Assembly (NCBI RefSeq): GCF_022867795.2
Contig: NZ_CP107006.1
Coordinates: 5,518,001-5,582,000 of the forward strand
DNA from: Chitinophaga horti
GTDB taxonomy: Bacteria; Bacteroidota; Bacteroidia; Chitinophagales; Chitinophagaceae
Length of the DNA stretch: 64,000 nt
Direction of reading: 5' to 3'
Part shown: in pieces, positions 35,201 to 44,012 of the stretch
How positions within the stretch are numbered: the stretch's first letter is position 1
Layout: each line of letters starts with the position of its first letter
Notes under the pieces: generated by a model
Told to the model about the DNA's origin: nothing
Database searches by the model: none
The model's input: only the letters and a program-made list of their open reading frames with translations
Position numbers and translations under genes: made by a program

Positions 35201-35328
35201 GACTTATTATAAACCTACTGTGTTTGGATTAAAAGAAGCCTATGTACTGATTATAGTCTTAAATAATGGCAAAGCCGCTCAAAATCCCCTAAAAAGTTCG
35301 ACAATTCCCCGCCCTTCTCCACGAAATG

Positions 35329-35362
35329 AAAGGCTTTTGAGTATTACTCGAAAGCCTTTTTT
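35329..35362 (+). terminator. strong hairpin terminator at the island/chromosome junction
   Basis: A 14-bp stem with one G-T pair (35329-35342 with 35346-35359) and a 3-nt loop is followed by a T run. It may be the original terminator of tRNA-Phe, displaced by the insertion, but that is only inference. Confidence 0.7.
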
Positions 35363-35431
35363 CATTTTACCAACTGCCTCGCGAGCCGCTGTTTTGTTTG
35401 TTATATTTGCCTCAATCCAAAATTGCCCACG

Positions 35432-36511
35432 ATGCTTAACCTCCGGGTAAACTATCCTTCCATTCCGCAGGAGATGGATGTTTTTGAAAAATACACCGCC
35501 GGCTTTACCGCGCCGGAGAAATATAACTTATTGCGAACACCCGCCAGCTGTTATGTTGATGAGCTGAGCGCACAAACGCTCATAAATTGGTTACATGCTG
35601 ATGTTGAAGCAGTAAGCCGCTCGTCCCGCATAGCCACCCTGCCCAGCGCCAACAGCGCGCTCTTCTGCATCCTCTCCTGGTTCCGTTCGCGCGAAACGAA
35701 TGTGTTGATAGAAGAAACCACCTTCCCCGGATTTCGTATGTGTGCCGAACATTTTGGTTATCAACAAATACCCGTGGCCTGTGATGAGCATGGCATTATT
35801 CCTGATTCGCTGCGCATGCACCTTCAATCCGGTAAAAGCCGGCTGGTGTATATACAGCCAACGCTGCATAATCCGTCTTGCTTCGTGATGCCGCTGGAAA
35901 GGAGGGAGGCGATTTTATCGGTGGTTCGTGAGTTTGACGAGGTATACCTATTGGAGGATGATGCCTATCGTTTTCTGCATGATAATCCACCACCGACTTT
36001 CCTCAGCCTGGCGCCAGAGCGTACGATTCACGTGTACAGCCTGTCCAAACCGTTTAATCCATTTTTGAAATCGGCTTACATCGTACACCCGAAAAATATA
36101 CTGGACGGATTGGAAAACCTCATCCGTTTAACGACCAGCAGCGGCTGCAGCTTGTTCCAGGATTTCGGACAATACCTGTTTAAAAGCGGGGAGCTTCGGA
36201 AAATAGTGAACGAAAAGCAACGCGTGGCCAGGGAATGGCATGATAAAATCGACAGGCTATTTTCGGGGCTCGAGTATACTTTGTATCCCGGCAGCTTTCA
36301 CATTTGGTTGTCACTGGGGCAGATGAATTGCTTTGCTTTGTCGGACTACCTGCGCACACAACAAATCGATGTTACGGACGGTGCCGATTTTTCCGCCAGT
36401 GGCGATCCGCATCATATACGCATAGCGTTTGGATCAGAGTGGTCATCGCCACGATTACAACCGGCGTTAACGCTCATCGCAGATAAGGTGAGAGAAGGGA
36501 ATGGCTATTAG
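35432..36511 (+). CDS. PLP-dependent aminotransferase, class I/II
   Basis: 359 aa from the ATG at 35432. It is a fold-type I PLP enzyme: HNP (Asn147), EDDAYR (Asp177) and SLSKPF with the Schiff-base lysine (Lys206) are seen, and the C-terminus has HHIRIAFG in place of the usual arginine-containing motif. It resembles the aminotransferase half of MocR/histidinol-phosphate-type enzymes, but no DNA-binding domain is attached. The substrate cannot be named. A -7-like TATATTTG box lies at 35402-35409. It is the first core gene right of the island. Confidence 0.82.
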   Translation: MLNLRVNYPSIPQEMDVFEKYTAGFTAPEKYNLLRTPASCYVDELSAQTLINWLHADVEAVSRSSRIATLPSANSALFCILSWFRSRETNVLIEETTFPGFRMCAEHFGYQQIPVACDEHGIIPDSLRMHLQSGKSRLVYIQPTLHNPSCFVMPLERREAILSVVREFDEVYLLEDDAYRFLHDNPPPTFLSLAPERTIHVYSLSKPFNPFLKSAYIVHPKNILDGLENLIRLTTSSGCSLFQDFGQYLFKSGELRKIVNEKQRVAREWHDKIDRLFSGLEYTLYPGSFHIWLSLGQMNCFALSDYLRTQQIDVTDGADFSASGDPHHIRIAFGSEWSSPRLQPALTLIADKVREGNGY

Positions 36512-36606
36512 CGGGATATCTGCTGAAGTGTGCGACGCAACGGCGGATGAAAAAAGGACTGAAGCAGGGCTCATGATGTTTATATTAATAACACACACGG
36601 GTATAA

Positions 36607-37680
36607 ATGATGACTGACAGCTCGTTATTACGTTTACGGTTACACGCTCAATTAATATCACAGCATCCATACACTGATGTAGCGGACGTTGTACATCACA
36701 TGGGCGCCATGCAGGCACAGGACTATGCAGGTGCTAAATGGTCTGTGGCATTGCGTATGAAGAATGCGACGGATGAAGATATTGAATTAGCCATTGCGGA
36801 GAAGCTGATCGTTCGCACCTGGTCATTGCGTGGCACGTTACATTTTGTAGCACCAACAGATGTTCGGTGGATGACGACGCTGCTGCGCGACAGGCTGATC
36901 CGAACGGCGGCTACGTATAATAAGATGCTCGGCCTCGACGAAAAAATGCTCCTTAAAGGCTGTAAAGTCATCACAAAAGCGCTCGGGGGAGGAAAGATCT
37001 TAACGCGCGATGAGCTGTCGGAAATTTTGCAATCCAATAAACTGCCCGTTCACGAAAACCGCCTCAGCCACTATCTGAACCGTGCTGCTTTTGAACAACT
37101 GATCTGTTTTGGTCCGCGAAAGGGGAAGGCATTTACGTTTACTTTATTGGACGATTGGGTGCCTGTTACCAAGATGCCCGACCATGAAACGCAACTTGCA
37201 AACCTGGCGTCTCGTTACTTAAACAGCCGCGGCCCCGCTTCTGTAAAGGATTTTACGTGGTGGTCGGGGCTACCGTCGGCCATGGCTCGCGCGGCTATTG
37301 AACTGGTCAAACAGGAGTATGATTCTGCGGTTGTCAATGACGAAACTTATTGGTTTCCTGATGTAACGCCATCAAAAGCAGGTGTTCACCTATTGCCCGG
37401 CTTCGATGAATACCTGTTAGGTTACGCCGGCAGGTCCGCAGTCGTGGACGTCAGCCATTCTAAGAAAATTATGGGCAATGGCAATGCTGTTTTTGCCGCC
37501 ACCATCGTAGTAAACGGAAAAGTAGTGGGCACCTGGAAACGGAGTAACCAGCAGAAAATGCTGGAGCTCAATGCAGTTACGTTCGAGGCACTCAGCGACG
37601 CCCGCAAAACGGCGATTCGTAAAGTGGCCAATGCCTATGGAAAATACATGGGGCTGCCCGCAGAGGTGATATTCGAATAG
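36607..37680 (+). CDS. winged-helix protein of the AlkZ/YcaQ (HTH_42) family
   Basis: A 357-aa protein with the family pattern: GAMQAQDYAGAKWSVALR near the N-terminus (Gln36-Ala-Gln38, the QxQ-type motif used by AlkZ/AlkX DNA glycosylases), WSLRGTLHFV about residue 78, and PGFDEYLLGY about residue 263. Several members unhook DNA crosslinks or remove bulky adducts, and some sit in antibiotic clusters for self-resistance. Here it is among housekeeping genes, so a general repair role is likely. The start ATG has a second ATG directly after it. Confidence 0.78.
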   Translation: MMTDSSLLRLRLHAQLISQHPYTDVADVVHHMGAMQAQDYAGAKWSVALRMKNATDEDIELAIAEKLIVRTWSLRGTLHFVAPTDVRWMTTLLRDRLIRTAATYNKMLGLDEKMLLKGCKVITKALGGGKILTRDELSEILQSNKLPVHENRLSHYLNRAAFEQLICFGPRKGKAFTFTLLDDWVPVTKMPDHETQLANLASRYLNSRGPASVKDFTWWSGLPSAMARAAIELVKQEYDSAVVNDETYWFPDVTPSKAGVHLLPGFDEYLLGYAGRSAVVDVSHSKKIMGNGNAVFAATIVVNGKVVGTWKRSNQQKMLELNAVTFEALSDARKTAIRKVANAYGKYMGLPAEVIFE

Positions 37681-37719
37681 CATTTTATAAATCGTTACTA
37701 ACTCGTACTTTTGCGCGGT

Positions 37720-38250
37720 ATGCTGTTTTTCTACGTCAAAGCGTTGCACATCATTTTTATAGTCACCTGGTTTGCGGGACTGTTTTACATCGTGCGACTT
37801 TTTGTTTACAACGCGGAGGCCGACCTGAAGCCCGAGCCGGAACGCAGCATACTTCAGCAGCAATACAAAATAATGATGAAGCGGCTGTGGTTTGGTATCA
37901 CCTGGCCTTCAGCTGTACTCACACTCATTTTCGGCCCATGGATGCTCGTCCTTTATGGATCCATCCCACTCTGGCTTTGGGTGAAACTTGGTTTTGTACT
38001 TTTCCTCTACGCCTACTTTTTTTTCCTGCACAGCATCTTTAGTCAGCAACAGAAAGGTGTATTTCGTTTCAATTCAACCCAGTTAAGGGTTTGGAACGAA
38101 GTTGCTACCATTTTTCTCGTAGCGATCGTGTTTCTCGTGGTACTGAAAAGCCTGGCCAGCATGATGTGGGGCCTCATTGGCTTATTGCTTTTTACCGGCG
38201 CCTTGCTGGTGGCCATTAAGGTGTATAAAAAAGTAAGGGAGAAGCAGTAG
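37720..38250 (+). CDS. hemJ: protoporphyrinogen oxidase HemJ / CopD-like membrane protein
   Basis: 176 aa from the ATG at 37720; the earlier TTG at 37711 lies within a TACTTTTG -7 box. Four to five membrane helices are seen. The N-terminus FYVKALHIIFIVTWFAGLFY has the conserved His of HemJ (about His10), and the GPWMLVLYGSIPLWLWVKL segment follows. HemJ oxidises protoporphyrinogen IX in haem synthesis. It lies tail to tail with hemN, another haem gene, which supports the call over generic CopD-like proteins. Confidence 0.82.
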   Translation: MLFFYVKALHIIFIVTWFAGLFYIVRLFVYNAEADLKPEPERSILQQQYKIMMKRLWFGITWPSAVLTLIFGPWMLVLYGSIPLWLWVKLGFVLFLYAYFFFLHSIFSQQQKGVFRFNSTQLRVWNEVATIFLVAIVFLVVLKSLASMMWGLIGLLLFTGALLVAIKVYKKVREKQ

Positions 38251-38279
38251 CTTCCCTCATTGTTCCATGGCCGAAACAT

Positions 38280-39638
38280 CTATATTGCTTTACTGAATAA
38301 TTGCGGTCTTAGTTCTGAACTTTGCGCCTGCAACACTTTAAGATCGAAAGCCCGACATACATTCCGGATAAATCGTTTACCCGTTTCTGTTACCTTTACT
38401 CCAATTAAATTTACCTCTACAAGACCGTCCTGCGCAAGTTCCTGGAGAATGGGCATGGCGTATTTTTCATATAACGCCTGTTGTTCCACGTGAAAAAGTG
38501 TGCTGCCGTTACAGGCAATGTCCAATATATGCCGACGGAAAATTTTATCTGTTTTATCAAGATAATACCCCTTAATTGTAGGAAGTACGCCTTTTTCCAG
38601 TTCCTGGTAGTAAGTGCGCAGCTCTTTTTGATTCTGTGCATAACCGCTGCCGGTATCGCTTATACTGGATACGCCCAGGCCAATCAACATATTTGTGCGG
38701 GTATGTGTATAACCCATGAAGTTGCGATGCAGTTCTTTATTTTGCCAGGCGGTGTATAGATCGTCATGCGGCAATGCGAAGTGGTCCATCCCTATGTCGG
38801 CGTAACCGGCTGCTGTGAATAACTCACGTCCAATATTGTAAAGCTCCAGTTTTTCGGCGGCGCCGGGTAAATCGGCTTCACTGTATAGCCGCTGTGAGCA
38901 AGATTTCCAGGGGATATGTGCATAACTATAAAAAGCGATGCGGTCGGGCCGTAAATCCAGTACTTTATTCACGGTTGCGCGCATACTTTCGGCAGTTTGA
39001 AACGGCAGACCATAAACAAGGTCTATATTTACTGACTTGTACCCTATTTCACGTGCTTCTCTTACCACCTTTACCACATCACTCCAGGGTTGTATGCGGT
39101 TAATAGCTTCCTGTACTTTTTCATCGTTATCCTGCACGCCGTAGCTTACCCGCGTAAACCCCAGACTTTTCAACATTTTGAGATGCGCCGTAGTCGTATT
39201 TGCAGGGTGGCCTTCAAAACTAAACGCATGATCATCAGCGATATCCACATCTTTAAATATGGGAAGCAGTATATCTGCAAGATGTTCCGGCGAGAAAAAT
39301 GTCGGTGTTCCGCCGCCCAGGTGAAGTTCGCGCAGGACGGCCTTTTCGGGCATCAGCGTGGTATACAGGTCCCATTCCTTTTGTAACGCGGCCATGTATT
39401 CCGGCTCTACGCTGTGACGTTTGGTTATCTTTTTATTACAACCGCAATAGGTGCATAACGTTTCGCAAAAGGGGAGATGCATATACAGGGCGATCCCGTT
39501 CCTCAGATTATCGGCCGAAAACTGTTGCTGTAAATGGTTTTGCCAGGATGCGCTCGTCTTTTCTTTCCAGAATGGCACGGTAGGATAACTGGTATAGCGG
39601 GGCACCGGCACGTTGTATTTTCTCAGAAGCTGGTCCAT
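38280..39638 (-). CDS. hemN: oxygen-independent coproporphyrinogen III oxidase
   Basis: 452 aa from the ATG at 39638; the frame extends 22 codons further, but the normal HemN start RYTSYPTVPFW follows this ATG closely. It is a radical-SAM enzyme of haem synthesis that converts coproporphyrinogen III to protoporphyrinogen IX without oxygen. CETLCTYCGC carries the Fe-S cysteines including the HemN-typical fourth one (about residues 62-71), and GGGTPTF follows. The C-terminal HemN domain is complete. A 16/18 palindrome sits 28 bp upstream. It contains a degenerate parS sequence at 38482-38497. Confidence 0.93.
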   Translation of the reverse strand: MDQLLRKYNVPVPRYTSYPTVPFWKEKTSASWQNHLQQQFSADNLRNGIALYMHLPFCETLCTYCGCNKKITKRHSVEPEYMAALQKEWDLYTTLMPEKAVLRELHLGGGTPTFFSPEHLADILLPIFKDVDIADDHAFSFEGHPANTTTAHLKMLKSLGFTRVSYGVQDNDEKVQEAINRIQPWSDVVKVVREAREIGYKSVNIDLVYGLPFQTAESMRATVNKVLDLRPDRIAFYSYAHIPWKSCSQRLYSEADLPGAAEKLELYNIGRELFTAAGYADIGMDHFALPHDDLYTAWQNKELHRNFMGYTHTRTNMLIGLGVSSISDTGSGYAQNQKELRTYYQELEKGVLPTIKGYYLDKTDKIFRRHILDIACNGSTLFHVEQQALYEKYAMPILQELAQDGLVEVNLIGVKVTETGKRFIRNVCRAFDLKVLQAQSSELRPQLFSKAI

Positions 39639-39665
39639 AGCATGATGTTTAATACCATACGAAAT

Positions 39666-39683
39666 TACCATAGACCTATGGTA
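39666..39683. promoter_or_regulatory. palindromic operator candidate before hemN
   Basis: TACCATAG-AC-CTATGGTA has two perfect 8-bp arms. It lies 28 bp before the hemN start, where a promoter is expected (TTGAC on the minus strand lies about 18 bp further upstream). The regulator is unknown. Confidence 0.5.
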
Positions 39684-39733
39684 GTGGAATACTGAGCTTG
39701 TCAATAGGAAGGATGATTTTTGTCAGGCGCTTA

Positions 39734-40984
39734 TTAGTACTGGGTCAGGTTTACATGGAACACCACACCTAAAGATGTGAGTTTTACCTTGCCATGTCCA
39801 ACACCGCCAAGCGGCAATTTTGCATAAGGTTGAATTCCCCACATGATATGCCTGGCCGCCTGTTGCTGATAACCGAATCCTAAATTCAGCACGGAAAAAT
39901 AATGTTGACTTCCGTTTTCGTACACATATTTTCTTGAGTTAATCTGGTTGTAATACATATTATAGGTTTCACGCAGCATAAAGTAGCTAGAGCTTCCCAA
40001 CATGGCAGACCAGTTATGTTTACCACTTTCGAATAATGTGTAATGCAGGTTGATAGGCACATCCAGCACTTTACAGTCGGCGTCGACCTTTTTAAAATTA
40101 TAGTTGGATTGATAATCTGCAGGAGTAGCTCCATAAATTTTTGTAGCATAGAAAGCGCCTGTTGACACCGCGAAACGGTTATTGAATGCGTACAGAAATT
40201 GCAAACCAACCGATGCTCCCCAATCTCCTGATTGCAAACCTGGGGCGGCGCTGTAATCAGGACCCGCAGCAAAACCTAGCGCAAAACCACGACGCTGTAA
40301 CGGCCGCGATGCGATAAGCACTGGTTCAAGTACCGACGGTTGTGTAACGAGTGAATCTGAAATATCCGGATAGCCCGGCGTATAGCCTTTAAAGTTAGAA
40401 AGGTGGTTATCCACATCTTCATTGATGGCGACGCTCATCCCATCTATTTCATTATCAATAGGTTGCAGATCATCTTGCGCTTTATTTGTGGTGATATTAT
40501 TTGAACTAAACGTAGATGACTGTGTTTTTTTCAGTTGATTGTGGGTAGGAGAGCCTACATCAGTGCTGGATTTTGAATCAGACAAACCAGGTTTGACAGG
40601 GTTATCCACACCTCGCACAACTTCGCGCTGATTTTTTATCTTTTCCTGGTGATTATCAAGTTTGTTAACAATGCTGTCATTGATCTTGTATCTTTCTCCT
40701 TCGTCATTGTCCCGCTTAACAATACTATCGTTAACCTGATCATTTAAAGACGATGTTTTACTTTCTTTGGAATCGCCATCAGTGTAAAACAAAAACATAC
40801 TGCCCGCTGAAATGCCCAGCAGCAGTACAATTGCACTGAGCCATATCCATAGACCAGGTGTGCGTTTATGCGTTGGCGTAACTGCGTCGAGTTTCTTTTC
40901 CATTTTTTTCCAGGCATCCTGGTCAAATGGAACGTCTGCCTCCTGCAGTTTCTCCCGGATCTTATTTTCAAAATGATCACTCAT
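39734..40984 (-). CDS. anti-sigma-like membrane protein with C-terminal outer-membrane barrel domain
   Basis: A 416-aa protein. The first 40 residues are cytoplasmic and acidic (DHFENKIREKLQEADVPFDQDAWKKME), followed by one membrane helix (about 44-66). A long low-complexity Ser/Asn/Asp linker follows, and from about 225 on a porin-like outer-membrane beta-barrel domain (GFALGFAAGPDYS...). This layout is common behind Bacteroidota ECF sigma genes. It overlaps the sigma gene as ATGA, so it is probably its anti-sigma partner. A single protein with an inner-membrane helix and a barrel-like tail is odd but typical of this family. Confidence 0.75.
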   Translation of the reverse strand: MSDHFENKIREKLQEADVPFDQDAWKKMEKKLDAVTPTHKRTPGLWIWLSAIVLLLGISAGSMFLFYTDGDSKESKTSSLNDQVNDSIVKRDNDEGERYKINDSIVNKLDNHQEKIKNQREVVRGVDNPVKPGLSDSKSSTDVGSPTHNQLKKTQSSTFSSNNITTNKAQDDLQPIDNEIDGMSVAINEDVDNHLSNFKGYTPGYPDISDSLVTQPSVLEPVLIASRPLQRRGFALGFAAGPDYSAAPGLQSGDWGASVGLQFLYAFNNRFAVSTGAFYATKIYGATPADYQSNYNFKKVDADCKVLDVPINLHYTLFESGKHNWSAMLGSSSYFMLRETYNMYYNQINSRKYVYENGSQHYFSVLNLGFGYQQQAARHIMWGIQPYAKLPLGGVGHGKVKLTSLGVVFHVNLTQY

Positions 40985-41568
40985 TTCTTTACTTTGGCAA
41001 CCTGCGCTGGCAGATCATCGTTATCGTTTTTTAAGAAAGAAGCAGCTCTTTCAATTTTTTCTTTCAAAATTCTCTTTGCTTTAAACAGATTCGATTTGGA
41101 TGTTCCTTCGGAGATGCCCAACATACTGGCGATTTGCTGATGTTGAAAACCTTCCATCACGTAGAGATTAAATACCATTTTATATGCTGGTGGTAATTCC
41201 TGTACCAGCGTTAATAATTCATCGACCGACAATTTATCGATCGCATCATCACTGCCGGAACCCAGGTCGTAAACTTTATTGATATCTTCGGCGAACAACA
41301 GCCGTTTTTGCGCACGTAGGTGGTCAATGGCTGTATTCGCCATAATTCTTGCCAACCAACTTTTGAATGGGCGAGAGGTATCGTAGGTAGAGATGTGTGT
41401 GAAAACTTTAAGGAATCCATCATTCAAAATTTCAACCGCCTCCTCCTTATGATTCGCATATCGTAAACATATAGCCATGGCATACCCGTAGAATTGACGG
41501 TACAATTCTTCCTGGCTACCGCGCTTCCACTGCCGGCATCCATCGACGATGTCTGCTATATCGTTCAC
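40981..41568 (-). CDS. ECF RNA polymerase sigma-70 factor
   Basis: A 195-aa sigma factor. Region 2 spans about residues 20-85 (GYAMAICLRYANHKEEAVEILNDGFLKVF ... FKSWLARIMANTAIDHLR), and region 4 about 118-170 (LVQELPPAYKMVFNLYVMEGFQHQQIASMLGISEGTSKSNLFKAKRIL). It is cotranscribed with its likely anti-sigma gene. The upstream gap 41569-41863 is AT-rich and holds no gene that I can see. Confidence 0.9.
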   Translation of the reverse strand: MNDIADIVDGCRQWKRGSQEELYRQFYGYAMAICLRYANHKEEAVEILNDGFLKVFTHISTYDTSRPFKSWLARIMANTAIDHLRAQKRLLFAEDINKVYDLGSGSDDAIDKLSVDELLTLVQELPPAYKMVFNLYVMEGFQHQQIASMLGISEGTSKSNLFKAKRILKEKIERAASFLKNDNDDLPAQVAKVKK

Positions 41569-41863
41569 TTACTGTTTTTCCAATTTGATCGCTTAAAAAA
41601 TTAACGACGCGAAATTTCTGTGGCACTTTACTAAATGCTCATATCATCCATCGAAAATCTGAAATAATTACGTTTTTCTGATTTTAATGGTTGCCTCAAC
41701 ACATCAAATTTACCTTTAAAAAGCGAAATCGAAATTAAAGCCATTTTAAGACGTTTATGGGAGATAAGTGCCGTTTTGAATAAATAATACTAACCCATCG
41801 AAGATCGTCGAATTTTACCACCTTTAAAAAGGTCGATTTTTCCGCTTTTTTGAGATTTTTTAC

Positions 41864-41892
41864 AAAAAAAGGAAGGATTTTCGTCCTTCCTT
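41864..41892 (-). terminator. mnmG terminator
   Basis: A 9-bp stem (AAGGAAGGA 41869-41877 with TCCTTCCTT 41884-41892) is followed, on the minus strand, by seven T. It starts 20 bp after the mnmG stop. Confidence 0.8.
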
Positions 41893-41911
41893 GCTTTTTT
41901 ATTTTGCTAAA

Positions 41912-43779
41912 CTACCGTCCCATGTAAACCATCAAAATTTGAACATCGCTCGGATTCACTCCACTGATTCGACTTGCTTGTCCTAAAGTTCGCGGTTTGA
42001 TCTTCGTGAATTTCTGACGAGCTTCGGCCGACAGCGATATAAGTTTCGTATAATCGAAAGTGTCGGGTATTACCATGTCTTCCAGCTGTCCCATCCTTTT
42101 CACGAGTTCATTTTCCTTGTCTATATACACTTCATATTTCACCTGAATTTCCGCCTGTTCCAAAATCTCCTTTTCAAATCCTTCCAATGATCTTTTCACC
42201 TTTTCCACTTTCTCCATCATGGAGAAAATATCGATAGCTGGCCTCAGTAAAATCTGGTGAGCGCGTTGTCTATGCATCAAAGGAGCAGATCCTTTTTCTT
42301 CCAGCAGGTGATTGATATCTTCCGGATCGATGGGCAATTCCTTTAAAATGCTTTTGATCTGTTCTACCCCGTTTTTCTTTTTATTCACCTTTTCCATTCT
42401 TTGCGAAGATGCGAGCCCCATTTCAAAACTCCTTTCGGTAAGACGCAGGTCAGCATTATCCTGGCGGAGCAGGGTACGGAATTCCGCACGCGAGGTAAAC
42501 ATGCGGTAGGGCTCTTCTGTTCCTTTGTTGATCAGGTCATCGATGAGTACCCCAATATAGGCTTCACTTCTTTTCAGAACGAAAGGCGCTTCATTCCTGG
42601 TCTTGAGATGTGCATTAATGCCGGCCATCAATCCCTGGCAGGCAGCTTCTTCATAACCTGTCGTTCCATTAATTTGTCCGGCGAAGAAAAGATTGGCTAC
42701 CTGTTTAGTCTCCAGCGAGAACGTTAACTGCGTTGGTGGGAAGAAGTCATATTCAATGGCGTAACCAGGGCGGAACATTCTAACGTTCTCAAAACCCGGT
42801 ACCATTTTTAATGCTTTGTATTGAACGTCTTCCGGCAGGGAAGTTGAAAAGCCATTTACATAGATCTCCACCGTATTAAAACCCTCGGGCTCCACGAAAA
42901 GTTGATGCCGTTCCCGCTCAGCAAACCGGTTGATTTTATCTTCAATACTTGGACAGTATCTTGGTCCAACCCCTGGATCCGTCCCTGGAACATAGGTGAC
43001 CGATCGAAGCCGGTCTTTAACGTATCGTGAACTTTGGTGTCGGTGTAAGTGATCCAGCAACTTCTTTGCTCTGTTGGTTTTATCTTTTCTATATCGAGAT
43101 AGGAGAAGCCGACGATGTCTTCATCTCCCTTTTGCTCTTCCATTTTTGAATAGTCGAGGCTTCTGCCATCGAGGCGGGGAGGGGTACCCGTCTTTAGACG
43201 ATCACTTTCGAAGCCGAGGGAAACCAATTGTTCGGTAATTCCCGTAGATGCTTTTTCTGCAACACGACCTCCACCAAACTGTTTATCCCCGATATGCATC
43301 ACGCCATTCAGGAATGTTCCGTTGGTGAGTACAACCGCTTTAGCTTTTATTTCATGGCCGAGACCAGTAACTACACCATAGCAAACACCGTCTTTAACGA
43401 GTAAACCCTTCACCATATCCTGGTAAAAATCCAGGTTCGATGTATTTTCTAAAGCTTCTCTCCACTTGGCAGCGAAGAGCATCCGGTCATTTTGAGTACG
43501 GGGACTCCACATCGCTGGCCCTTTTGAGCGGTTGAGCATTCTAAACTGGATCATGGATTGATCAGTCACGATACCCGAATATCCGCCTAAAGCATCAATC
43601 TCTCTAACAATTTGTCCTTTTGCTATACCTCCCATGGCTGGGTTACAACTCATCTGTGCAATGGTCTGCATATTCATGGTCACCAGTAATACCCGTGACC
43701 CCATATTTGCTGCCGCCGCAGCTGCTTCGCAACCGGCATGTCCGGCACCAACCACAATAACATCGTAAGAAGGGAACAT
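41912..43779 (-). pseudogene. mnmG: tRNA uridine-5-carboxymethylaminomethyl synthesis enzyme MnmG, frameshifted in this sequence
   Basis: The true start is the ATG at 43779, leading into the FAD motif VVGAGHAGCEAA. The longer frame to 43890 arises because a parS site reads as MFHVEH. Homology is continuous to SPMFQGRIQG, then jumps to the next frame at VGPRYCPSIEDKI, exactly at the CCCC run 42970-42973 (plus strand). One extra C (G in the gene) restores Q-G-V-G-P-R-Y and a 622-aa protein of normal length. The C-terminus TKIKPRTLGQASRISGVNPSD is intact. MnmG with MnmE modifies the tRNA wobble uridine and is nearly universal. An indel error in the sequence is therefore more likely than gene loss. 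Confidence 0.9.
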
Positions 43780-43873
43780 ACTATAAATTTGAAGATGCAA
43801 AGTTAGGTAAAGATTAGCTTGAGTGGGCAGGAAAGATTGGAGGGGTGGGCAGGAAAGATTGGGGGGTGGGCAA

Positions 43874-43889
43874 TGTTCCACGTGGAACA
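43874..43889. promoter_or_regulatory. parS site 1
   Basis: TGTTCCACGTGGAACA is a perfect 16-bp palindrome matching the ParB-binding consensus TGTTnCACGTGnAACA. It lies 95 bp before mnmG and causes the false MFHVEH start. Confidence 0.85.
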
Positions 43890-43996
43890 TTTTTCTTTAA
43901 TGGCTGCTGGCTGCGTGTCTCTGTCGATTCGATTGAGATGCTTAACCAGATATATTCCCTACGCTTCTAACTTATCAAGGAAAGTGTAACCTATAA

Positions 43997-44012
43997 TGTT
44001 CCACGTGGAACA
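43997..44012. promoter_or_regulatory. parS site 2
   Basis: An identical perfect 16-bp TGTTCCACGTGGAACA, 123 bp from site 1. Confidence 0.85.

Larger units (their letters stand above)
6060..35281. mobile_element. defence-rich integrative island inserted in tRNA-Phe
   Basis: The left edge is fixed by a large serine recombinase whose stop codon lies in the tRNA-Phe acceptor stem. From here to about 35.3 kb the sequence is more AT-rich than both flanks, and nearly all genes are accessory: recombinase, regulators, STAND, AbiE, Wadjet, TOTE-type and Pycsar genes. Core metabolism resumes with an aminotransferase at 35.4 kb. The right edge is uncertain. A short match CCGCTCA...CTAAA at 35275-35292 resembles the tRNA end (CGGCTCA...CTAAA) and is only a candidate. 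No conjugation or phage structural genes are seen, so the element is probably mobilised in trans or only by recombination. Confidence 0.8.

Noticed and set aside
35199..35450. 83-codon frame on the plus strand
   Set aside because: It runs through the strong hairpin at 35329-35362 and into the aminotransferase in another frame; composition is not protein-like.
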